From Halichoerus grypus (Eukaryota; Chordata; Mammalia; Carnivora; Phocidae): a stretch of DNA of 64,000 bases. Positions 44,701 to 56,800 of the stretch are shown in pieces. Position numbers and translations under genes: made by a program. The stretch covers positions 53,470,598 through 53,534,597 of the forward strand of contig NC_135720.1 of assembly GCF_964656455.1 (NCBI RefSeq), written 5' to 3'. Within the stretch, counting starts at the first letter, position 1. Each line of letters starts with the position of its first letter. The notes under the pieces are model-generated. The model worked only from the letters and a program-made list of their open reading frames with translations. It was not told where the DNA came from and searched no databases.

Positions 44701-47556
44701 GCTCATTGCCTTTCCCTTGTGTTTTCTACAGCATCCATCTAAACTCACATGCTCGGGAGAGCCTTCACGACCTGATCCCACCTTCTCTCTCCCCAGCTCT
44801 GAGCAGTGTGCTCCCTGATCCCATACAGACCAGCCCCACTCCAGCCATCCGCTGCCTGACATGTAGAATGCCTATCTTACGCCGATCTACCTATAAAAAA
44901 AAAAATGTGCCTTGGGAGGCACCTTAGAGATTATCTAGAGTCCTGTTGCAGGTGACAGGACAGGCTAGAGAGTAGAGAACCTGATCTGAATCACATTGTA
45001 CAGCGACGTGGTGATCCCATGCGCTCTGATGTCCGGCGCTCAGAGGCTTCAAGGTACAGTTTCGTACCAAGATGGTCTGGTAGCATTTGGTGGTTTCGCA
45101 GAACGCCAGGCACCAGGATGTCACTGAATACTTGCTGATACGTGAATTCTAACCTCTCCCAGGGATCAGGCTCTGCCAGTCCCCTGTTTGACTTACCTGC
45201 CTCCTAAAACTCTGCAAGACTTGGTAGAAAACGAATCATCAATTTGACTTGTTGTTTCTTCAAAACCTTGACTACGACCTTGAAACTGTGGTTCCGAAAA
45301 CAACCGAATCTTTGAAAAAGTAAACAGAAATACGTTGAATTATTTTCCTAAACACATTAACTCCTTCAGCCTTTGAAACAATGCAAACATGACCTATTAA
45401 CTCTTGTTACAATAAACTGCTATGAATTTTATAAATCCTTTAATTTTCTACTTCTACATTAATGACCAATTAGAAATACTTTGGCTGCCCCATTCATGCT
45501 TATTTAATTCAGAGAGAGACATCAAAGGACAATCCAACAATAGAGGCCGGTTTCTAGAGAACACCATGTCGCAACAAGCTGTGAGGCATTTTAAAGCTTT
45601 ATTGTGGCCAAAAGTAATTGTTCATCAGTTCTAACATTTACAAGAAACTATATTTTGGAAACATAGTATAGTTTTCCTCCCTCTCAATGGAAGATACTTG
45701 CTGACTTATTAGAATCCTGTGTGTGCCAATAAAGGAGGCTACAGCGGTGTTTCGCCTCTGTAATTAGGGCTGTCTGAACACTTCCATTAAAAAGCCTAAA
45801 TAACCGAGGTGACACTTCAGTTAATGCCGACAGTCAGCGTTCAAAGGCTTGGGTGAGAGACCATATAAAACAGGCCATATAATGTTTGTCTAATGCAGAC
45901 GCAGCAAATATGAAAATTCATTTTACTGTTTATCATAACTATATGTATTGTTTGAGATATGAATCTTAGTGTATTAATGTAAATTGATCCGGTATAATGA
46001 TATCAAATTCAACTTTACATAATAAGAGCATTTTATAAGAAATATTTAGATGTGGGTATGTGCTATGAAGCATTTATAAAGGAAACCTAAATCTAATTTT
46101 AAGATACAATTAAGCTTTCAGGTATAAAACTGGGTAAAACTAACAAAATGTCCCAAATGTCTCACATTTTACACATAAGATCAGCTTTTCAGTGGAAGCC
46201 CCTAATTATAAAAAATAGATTATTTTTTAAGTTACCTGATTTCGTTTCCTTGGGCCAGTGAAAGAATCCTAAAAATTTTTAAAGGGAAGAGAGAAGGAAA
46301 TGAGTAGAGCACACATCTCGAAAAAGTTTTTTCTTCCAGATCATTAGCAATTACTGTGAAAAATAATCTCAGAATAGTTTTTGTAGTGTTATGTATCTCA
46401 TGAACCAGAAGTACACATTAAGGAAATCCAGAAGTCAGTTAAATATTCTCATATAAAAGTATAACTCCTTACCAAACATATGGGTTGAACAGAAGAGATC
46501 TTACAATTTTTGCCTCCCCAGTCCTCAAAACTGGTATAGAAGCCTTTATCCAGTATATACTGTTCTCCCATGAAGTCAGGATTCTCATAGGCTACCCATC
46601 TAAAGAAACAAAAACACTGACTTGTTATAATTCATAGTTTACATGTATAATAAAACTATCAAACCCACTTAGGTAAATATGTATCATAAGAAACTCCCAT
46701 TTATTTTAATAATCAGTAATCTTGATTTTTCTGATTCTCTGTTAGTCTTTTGGGAGATTTATCTCTATGACAAATCAAAGTGACAAGTGAAAGAGTATCT
46801 TTACCTGAACCTTTTGGTGTTCTCACTTATCAAATCCTATTCCCTGAGAAAGCTCCAATGGGGATATTTGTCTGTATTTCTTTCTAATTCTATTTTAAGG
46901 AAACAATCTGGACTTCCAAGAGTACCTGCAAAGTTCTCTTAGTAAGCAAGAGTTCTTTTTGTTATCAACATTAATATTTTTCCAGAAAGATTACAAGAAA
47001 CTATGTCTCTATTACACAACAAACCACAGTGGAAAAAAAAAAGTTGACAGAAGAAATGCTTTAAAAAAAATATAGCTGGGGAGAACAGCATGTACTAAGG
47101 TGCAGAGATGTGACAGACTCGGGTGCATTGGGAAACTGTAAGATATTGGGCATTACTGGAGAAAAGGAGACACTGTGAATGGGGGGAGGGGATGAGGCTG
47201 GAAGGGAGGAAAGGGTCAGAGGCAGAACAGAAGTATGATACCTCTTTTACAAATCACAGTAATTTTACTCTTTGGGTGAAAAACACATTCTTCAGGTTGG
47301 CAGGTATACACAGAGAGTTAAGAATTCTCACGCTGTGTGCAGGAAATTCAAACCCAGGGAAGTAGTGAACCACCCTGGAATTTAAATATTATTTGAAACA
47401 ATAAGGATGATTAATAATTATGCTACCTTGATGTTCTATGTACTCATCTTGATGTATAACACATCAGTCAAATTTCAAGAGCTGGGCATCTTTATAAATA
47501 TATTGCTCTCCTTTTTGCAAGGTCATCACAACAGTTCAAGAATTATTTGGGTTATA

Positions 47557-47588
<32 letters not shown>

Positions 47589-50500
47589 TTTATTTATTTA
47601 TTTGAGACAGAGAGAATGAGAGAGAGAGAGAGAGCACATGAGAGGGGTGAGGGTCATAGGGAGAAGCAGGCTCCCTGCCGAGCAGGGAGCCCGATGCGGG
47701 ACTCGATCCAGGGACTCCAGGATCATGACCTGAGCCGAAGGCAGTCGCTTAACCAACTGAGCCACCCAGGCGCCCGGGTTATAAGTTTTGTTTCTTATGC
47801 AAATAGTTATGATTTTGACCAAGTTGATTGTAAAACAAAATTCTCCATATCCTTAGTGGATTTATGTCCATTGGTATAATAAAAAATTGCTCCAAATTTA
47901 CCACTAAAAACCAAACAAACAAACAAAAAATACAGCTAAGTAATTAAAATTTTATTTGGAACAGGATTTCCGACGTGACATGACCATGTAGAGTAAGCAA
48001 CATTGAACAAACACTCAGAAATACTAAAATCTCTTCTGGGATGTTTTCTTTTGTCACCTTTCAAGTGATCTACACTCAGAGGATAATCAACAAAACGAAC
48101 TTACTGATGATACTTCCTAGCCAATGATAGTCTTTGAAAGTTTTTCAGTTCCGTTATATTCAAGAGATAACTCAGCGTCTCCTCCTGATTTAATTCGCTG
48201 CTCTCCTGATCGACTTGGAGCAGAAAGGAATAATACCTATATGCCTGTATATATACTCAAAACTTTCCAAAATGCTTTCACATCTATGACTACATTCAAT
48301 CTAGGGAGGTACAGGTTTTCCCATTTTACAGAACAGAAAAGCTAAAGACATAGAAAAGTTAATTCATTGATTCTTTCAACAAACATCGACTGGTCATTTA
48401 TCGTGTGTCAGGAACTAGAGGGCAGTAGGCGTGCAAGGATGAAAACGACGATCCTTGCCCTTGAATTTACAGATGGCTGAGAAGTACCACATGGAATTAT
48501 TTGTTGGTGTTTGTCCTGAATGGGAAATTGTCCAGGGTGACACAATTGATTAGTTGGTGGCCAAGGAAGGCTGAGCCCCCACCGGGTCTCCCGAGGCTCC
48601 CCACACTGCATCATGAGCCGAGCTGCCACGTGCCCTGTCAAAAGTCTCCTTTCATTTACTCTTCCGTTAAGCTATACTTAAAACAGTCCGCACACTTTAT
48701 AGCTAGAACAGATTATGATTTTACTGTCAAAAGGGCTTGACTTTAGACAAAAACCCAAAGGCAGTCATGAGGAAATGAAGAGCAATCAAGGAGAAGACGA
48801 CCACGGCAGAAATCTCCAGTGTCAAGTAGCTCAGGACAGCGAGCATCTGCACGCACACTTCCGGCCGTCTGGAAGCCCAGCCGTCTGCTGCATGAAAGGC
48901 TGCCCCCTCACTTCAGAACCTCATCAGCTATTTTGAGAGCCTGTTCTTTAACATTGTGAGGTCAGGAGTTAGGAGACCTAGTCCCAGCTATGGTCATGAC
49001 ATTAACTTCCAGATAACTTTGAAGGGGTCACTTAACCTTTGTGAGAGATCCTCTTTTCGTTCACAGGTAAGGAGGTTGCCCAGGATCCCAGCGCTGACGT
49101 TGCGTGAGCTCATACAGAGCCTGGGAGCCTCGGTGCACGGCCTTGGGCTTGTGCAGAGAAGTGACGGCCAAGGGAGAGCATGGAATTTATGTGGGGAGGA
49201 ACATCTGCACAGCAAGAATATCTACTTTACAAAAACCGGGACTTAAAAAAAAAAAGAAGAAGAAGAAGAAGAAATAAAGAAAAAGAGGTTAAGCCGTATC
49301 ACAAAAAAAGTATTCCTGGCAGGCTCTGCATCTGTAACTAGTTAAAGGAGAAGAGAAGGTTAAAAGGCCTTTTTGCTTGATTGACTTCAAGGTCTGGAGG
49401 GAAGGCTGTGAGTGGGGAGACACGGACCACGGGAGAGGAGGCAAGTGAGTGAGCGTTGGAGGAAGCTTTACCCAGCACTTGTTTTTTTTTTTAAATAAAA
49501 CTAACAAGTGAGAATACTCTATTTCCCTATAAAACTAAAATAAATCACTTGTAAGGAAACACCCAACACCACATAAACCTATCTAATTCACGGAGGCTGA
49601 ACCAAACAAACCACTTATTAAGGTGTTACTTGAATTGAGGGTAGGGTCGTTTTCCTCCTGAGATGCAGCCCCAGGTGAATCACCCATGAGTATGAGGGTA
49701 AAAATAAAACCCCAAAACTCAGATCTGAGATTCTCCGGTATATCTATAACTTACACTTGAGACTCATAAGAAGAAAATTCCTCACTGTCCTTATTTCAAC
49801 ATATTCTGTACACGTGAATCAACACTTCCCTGTTTCTAAGGTTGGAGGGGGTGGTGGGGAGAGAGCAAGTACAAGTACTGGCAGGTCCCAGCCTGGTGGA
49901 GTCACTGCTCAGAACTCAGGGGGGCAGGGCAAACCGGCCCTTCCGTGGAAGAGAAAAGGAAAAAGAAATTAAAATGACAGCACTTTAATTTTTTTAGCTC
50001 AACTCTAGAAATATTTCCTTTTGTTCTTAGTTTTAAAAAAACTAGCCCAGTTTCCACCATGTGAACAAGAGCATAGCACAGAACTTGAAATTGCTTAGTA
50101 GAGCTGTGAGAGGGAGTTTCTTCTGATGTTGCAGTAAGAAAACGGAATGCAGTTCCCAACACCTCCATGGTTGGATTCATGGGCAGCCTCCCTGAAGGCT
50201 GGTCTCTGTGTCTGAGGTAAAAATGAGTTTACCACCCAAGCACTTTATTACCCATGTGATAGGGAACCTCTTGGGAGACACCCAGAATGGGAATCTCAAA
50301 AAAGTCTTCTGAAAAGTTTTCGCGTTCCATATTGAGAAATGAAAAACCAAACTAAAATTCTTATTTACCAAGAAGAATAAAGTCATTAAAATCATTTTTC
50401 CTTGAAACTATTAAAAACACACAGGCTAGTCTTCCTCCCTCGTGTTGGCACACCTCAGTCTATCTACCTCACAAGGCCCAGGTCCAATGCCACTTCTTCG

Positions 50501-53500
50501 GCCAAAGTCTTCCCTGTGTACAAACTGGAAATTAATCTCTTTCTGCTCAGTAGATTCCCGAAGCACTTAATCTCTAGGTCTTTTGTAGCAATGATTTATG
50601 TTTTATATGAATACTGTAACTTCTGTGAGGACATAATATAGTGCTTTGCACGTAACAGACCTCAATCAATATTTGTCAAATAACCAACTAAATGAATTCG
50701 GAGGAAGCGGCTGGCCCTGGTAAATATGGAAGCCCTTCCAAAACCACAGAATTTAAAAGGAAGTGGTGTGGGGGGCGGTGATGTGTGCATACCTCCCTTC
50801 AAATTCCCCCAGTACCACAACTCAACTGCTATCACCAGAAAAAAAGCCTAAGCCAGGAAATACAGCTAGAAATGACTAAAAATAGAAACCTATAAAAGCA
50901 ACATTTTATAAAGGAAACTAATTGCAAGTAAACAAAGGCTGGGTTAAAAAAAAAAAAAAAAAGACTGGCTCTGGGCACGATCCTACCTGTGCAAACAACA
51001 CAAGCTACATAAATGCCCCAAGGGAATCCTACCCAACATCCTCTTGCTTCCTCTGCTAGAATGCATGACTGGACTCTGACTAATGGAACCAACATACCTG
51101 GTGAGTACCAAAATGTACAACTGTTTTTTCAGACTGAACTGGTCACTATTTTCCTTGTAAGTAATTAACTCTAAAGGCAATTCAAAATACTATAGAGCCA
51201 CGGCAACATTTCACATGACTTCTGCCATACCACACCTCTTGTCTATGGCAGACTGTAAAATGTTAGGGTGCCGTAGCACAACGCGGTAGAGGCATCTCCT
51301 GCTGAGAATGAAGACCCAGAAGTCCCGGATGTCACCCCGCCAAGATGGTGCCACAAGCAACAACCTACACAAGGATTTGGCGAACGTGACTAATAGTAAA
51401 AGCATATTACACTGTAGACACATCTCAGATATCCAGGGATCCTATGGGAGGCTCCACGAAATACGACAGAATTGAGGTTAGTCCTCCCCTGCAAGGACTA
51501 TGATCTAAATAGCCTATGTTACTCATGACATTAAAAAACCTAACATCAAACACTTTCAACAGAACCCATGTCAAATAATTTCATATGATTATTTAAGAAT
51601 ACTCTCACTTATAACAAACTATAACTGACATCAACCTGGATCATAAGAATAATTATATAACTTCTTTTAATAGATTCGTGTTTTGCCCATCCAGTATCTG
51701 TCCCCATTCTTTCTAACGTTCCTGGGGAACCACTCACCCCAATCACATACAAGTGGCTCTGTGGGACTGACCCTACCCTGCTCGGGGACTGGGCACATCA
51801 CGCAGGCGCTGTCATCTCCTTGACGACAGAGGTTGGTTCAGGCAGGTACACATGACCCACGCTGAGAGAATCAAAGTCAAACCTGGAACTGTTGTGGGAA
51901 AGAGAAGCTCTTTCCACTGGACACAGTGAGAAGAAAACCTCCACCAGATGGAAACGGCCTGCCTATAACGAAGCCAGCACAGGAAACGGCCCAGTCGAGA
52001 GACAGAGAGCAAGTTCTAATGACGGTGTCTAAACCCGACATCCAGCCATGGCTGAAGCAAAGATCTTTTCCAGGACTTTTAAGTTATGTAGTCTGAGAAA
52101 TTCCATTTCTATCACTTTTATCAGTTTAGGTTGGCTTGCAGTCATGTGCATCCCAAAGAATCTTGACTGATCATCTTTCAATAAAAGCTTACATTAGCAT
52201 TAAAATAAAGCATTCAATTGCTAACTCCAGGTACATTGAAACATTAATTTTTATGTCAAAGTAACAGTGAAGAAATAAAATGGAGCAGATGTAGGACGTC
52301 GGGGCTCAGGGCAGGCTACCCCAAAAAGGACCACAATGGCATATCGATTATTTCAAAGTAAAGTTACTTAAGAAACAGCCTGTGCACGAACGACTCTCAG
52401 ACCCTCCTCTGCCTCTCTGAAAACAGGAAATAAATCTCCCATGTGAATGGTACCCTCCCTGTACCAGGAGGTAGAGACACAGCTTCATCACCAGAGACAG
52501 GGAACTGAGAGCCGAGAAGGGTGTATAAACAAACCTTGTCACTTTTTACTAATTTATTACATTAGCCCAAATTCTATTTAGAATTCCTTACTAATTGAAG
52601 CTTCCAAACAAGTTTTATCCTGTCAATTCCTAACAAATGTATTGTCTCTCTGCCTAAAATATATAAAAACTGCCTACCCTGCCTACCCAGGAGCACCTGG
52701 GTGGCTAAGCATCTGACTCTTGATTTTGATTATTCCTTTGGGTCTCAATTTCATTACTGGACCTCCATGAGGATGTAATTAACTTTGGTGGGTTTTTTTT
52801 CTCTTGTTAATCTATCTTATGTCAATTTAATTCTTAGACCAGCTAGAAGAATCTTGATGGGTAGAATAAATTCTTCCTCCCCTGCAAGGACTATAGGAAA
52901 ATGAATGGGACTTTATCCCAACCTCAGTTTTCTAGTATTGGATCATTATTTTTTATTTGATTCCCATCATAAGAAATCCAGGAGATCTTTCCATGCAGAA
53001 TGATAAGAGAAGTGGATCTGTAGGTTTCAATCATGAAACCCAAAAGTCTATTTCAATGTTGTATTACACATGAAAAAAAGATTATATGAGAAAGATTTTA
53101 AAAAGCAGTTATGAAAATACTGTGGCAGAACATATTAAATGACTGATTTAATGTTTAGTTATTGATATTGAGTGCCTACTCTGTGTCAGAGATACTATCA
53201 ATTTAATACAACCCAACGTAAAAGTGTTTAAAATCCCGACTGGGTCATTTTACTTACACTCCACTCAGTACATTAATAGACTGTGTCTTCAATCCATATC
53301 CAGTCTCCTTTAAGTTAGCAACAATTCCTAAGACGTCAATACTGGAACCTTTGGATCCAAAGTTTTTTTCACTGTACATTATCATGTGAGCATTTGAAAA
53401 ATCCTATTAAGGAAAAAAATTCAAAATTCAAAGGCTACCCACTTATTATTCAAAAAAGATCAAGTATTATCTATTAGCTTTTCTTTAACTTACACCTAAT

Positions 53501-53830
53501 ATAGGTCGTAAAGACTGAAGTTCTCCATTGTAACCTCCCCAATCTTTCCAGTCCTTGTACTCTCCTTCTTCAAGCAAATACTGATGACCTGTAAATTCAG
53601 GCTTCTCATAAGCAACCCAACTGCAACAGAAAGAACATGTTTTCATCAGTGCTAAAATTTTTCCCATGTATTTATCAGTTTCATTAACAAATACTAATAG
53701 TTATGAAGCTAGACACAGACTCATGCACTATGACTATTGCAATTCTTCTCTAAATTTAAGAGACTAATAGAATGGACCCCTAAGGAACAACCTAAGAAAT
53801 ATACATCAACATTCTGCAAAGGGGTAGAGG

Positions 53831-53874
<44 letters not shown>

Positions 53875-56800
53875 AATAAGAATGGACTCAAAAGAACTTC
53901 AGCAGGAGCACCTGGGTGTCTCAGTTAAGCATCTGACTCTTGATTTTGATTCAGGTCATGATCCCAGGGTTTGGGGATCAAGCCCTGCATTGAGCTCCAT
54001 GCTCCGTGGGGAGTCTGCTGGAGATTCTTTCTCTCTCTTTCTCTCTCTCTCTCTCCCTCTGCCCCTCCCCCCACTCACATGCTCTCTTTCTCTCTCTCAA
54101 ATAAATAAATCTTAAAAAAAAAAAAAAGAACTTCAGCAAATAAAACTGGATAAACTTTCTTCAATGAGTAATTAAAATATTTTTGCCTGTTTACAAGACC
54201 ATTTTCAATGTATACTTCTAAAGGATATATGTAAGATCTATAAAGTGTAAAATATCATAAAAAATAGAAAGCAAACTAATAGTTCAATAGTTTGGAGCAT
54301 AATATTAATAAACAAGATGTAGATTTGATCAGTGTGGGCCAATTTATTAGCCTTGCTCAGCTGACTGGCCCCAAACAGCCCCTTGATCCACTGTGTCAAA
54401 TCCAGGTCTAGAGAATATGTCTGAAATTCACTCTGGCTGAGAACATGTTTGAAATTCACTCTACCGTACTATCTGGAATGGTTTTTTGGTGGTGGTGGTG
54501 GGAGTAGGGGAAACGTGTCTATTACTTTACTAAAGGGATAAAAACGACACCCCCCTCCCCCCTGGTTACTCCCACCTACTTACATTCCTCTCAGAACTTT
54601 CATCGAGCCCACGGACATAAATGGCAAACTGTCATCTGTTGTTTCTTCTGTTTCACCTGCTTCCGCGATAAAACTACACATTTCTGTTTCTAGTTCCATA
54701 CATTTTCCCTCAAAGAAAGGCTTTTCATAAATAACTACCTACAATAGAAATGATAGACCACTAATTGTAAGAAGTTAAATATCTCAACAGCCAAATGTTA
54801 AATCAGTCATTTAATATCACTAAGTCCTAGAACACAGAACTTCCTGATCTTATTTTTTAAATTAACTAAATAGTAGTATTTTAAATTTTAAAACTCAGAA
54901 TTTTTATCCTGATGTGGTGCAGCCCAAAGCCAGGTTCAAAAGACAGTTTATAAATAATTGGTTTAAAAAAATTGGTTTTTGTTCAATGTCTAGAACTGAT
55001 ATTTAGAATTTTGCTTAGGACAAACTAAGGAACCAGAGGATCCTAAGTTGCTTTAAAAATGAAATACAGGGGTGCCTGGGTGGCTCAGCCAGTTAAGCGG
55101 CTGCCTTCGGCTCAGGTCATGATCCCAGGGTCCTAGGATCGAGCCCCACATCGGGCTCCCTGCTCAGCGGGGAGCCTGCTTCTCCCTCTCCCTCTGCCTG
55201 CCTCTCTGCCTACTTGGTCTCTCTCTCTCTCTGTCAAATAAATAAATAAAATCTTAAAAAAAAAATAAAATAAAAATAAAAATGAAATACAGGGGCACCT
55301 GACTGGATTCATTGGTAGGAGCATGCAACTCTTGACCTCAGGGTCATGAGTTCAAGCCCCACGTTAGGCATGGAGCTTATTTAAAAAAAAAAAAAAGAAA
55401 AGAAACATAAATGTGTCATAAATGTGCAAAGTAGAAATAGGAGAAAGGGAGATCTTGTCTTGAGAACTCAGTTTTTCCTGGCTAACTGGCAAGCAGCAAC
55501 AGGCCCCACAATTAGTAAATACAACCACAAATTACAAACTGAATGCAACGATGAACATTTTAAGCCATGGCTACATGTACTGAGAGGGATTATATTAGTG
55601 CCATTAGCATCATCTTCCAGTCTAAGGGATGGCATGTATCACTTGGACGACTTCCTTTAGCTGCAATTATGTTTCATGGAGGTTGATGCGTAAAACCACA
55701 TTATCTTCATGGGGATGGAATAGGAATAAAATTTTAAAAATAAACATTTTTACCTTTGGATCAGTAGGGAATTCAACTTTACGTCCACCCTGAAAAGAAA
55801 AATAATATAGTCAGAAACACGGCTCTTCGTGGATAGATTACCATTTTATATGACCCATGGCAGCTGATGGTCAGCAATCGAACGTCCCAGTGTGCGTGCC
55901 TCTCGTTTAAGTGAGGCCACAACAGTTCTGAAGCTACAATGATGCAGATGAAGAATGAGGAAGACTGTGTAGAGCGGAGGTGGTCTATAAGCTGAATTTG
56001 CATGGTAGGTAAGTTTTTTAACCCAATAAGCTGAGTTTTTGTTTTTGTTTTTATTCAGAAAATGTCTCACAAAAATGCATTCCTCTTATTTCCCTTAAAG
56101 AGCAGCCACAAGATCGGATGTTTCTGGACACAGAGCTCAGAGGCAGCAGCCCTCCCCTTGTGCACAGACTACCTCTCCGCTGGGCTCATGCTCCAGCTGG
56201 GACTTGCGCGGGGTTGGCCTGTCTCCACTTCGCTCTCAGTTCAACTCCCTGCCACCCTCACTCATGTCTGTTTGCTGCCTGGCCCCTGGAGGCACTGGGT
56301 TTTGCAACCCGTGGCTTACAAAACTGTTAAGTTCACACAAGTTCACAATATGGTCTGGAGGACTCTTGAAATAATTCCATGAGCTGTTGGGTAGAATTTA
56401 AACTAGCCCAAAGGATGGGTCTATGGGGGTTGTGATACTTTCATAATAAAGTTTTTGTAAATCACCAAAAAACCCACTAAAAAGCCACAGAAAAAGGTAT
56501 TATTACACAGAAATAATAAATGGGGTAAGAGTTAAAATCGGCAGCGGGAAAGTCAGGAGAGTATTTTCCACTGATATAGAACAGCTTTTTTTTTTTTTTT
56601 TTTTTTTTTAAGTGCAGCCAAAGGTGCTCAGATGCACCAAATGAACTGTAATTATAAAGGAATGTTGCTGATTTTATCAACAAACCAGAGTTTAAACAAC
56701 CAAGTGCAGTAGCCCCCCATTATCTGCATTTCACTTTCCAGTTTGTTACCCGCGGTCAATCACAGTCTGGAAGCAGAGGATCCTCCTCCGGACATACTGT

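Larger units (their letters stand above)
46600..53257 (-). other. CRYBG1 large intron, 6.66 kb
   Basis: Contains L2-like sequence near 47080-47225 (-), a young CAN-SINE (47563-47775), a MIR-like remnant (about 48955-49075), L2-like sequence (about 50440-50695, +), an unassigned retroposon-like stretch around 51700-52130 and a short truncated SINE head (52689-52735). No exon recognised. Confidence 0.7.
53621..54583 (-). other. CRYBG1 intron, 963 bp
   Basis: Contains a 40-bp GT repeat (53833-53872) followed closely by a full CAN-SINE (53905-54123). The rest is AT-rich with no recognised feature. Confidence 0.75.
54739..55753 (-). other. CRYBG1 intron, 1.0 kb
   Basis: Contains two CAN-SINEs, a younger one (55071-55277) inserted at the edge of an older one (55292-55404). 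Nothing else recognised. Confidence 0.75.

Noticed and set aside
51700..52130. Retroposon-like stretch in the large CRYBG1 intron
   Set aside because: It has the feel of an old repeat, but I could not match it to a family with enough landmarks to report it.
56586..56609. T-run of about 24, possible poly(A) tail of a reverse retrocopy
   Set aside because: The adjacent sequence matches no SINE or mRNA I recognise, and no target duplication was found.
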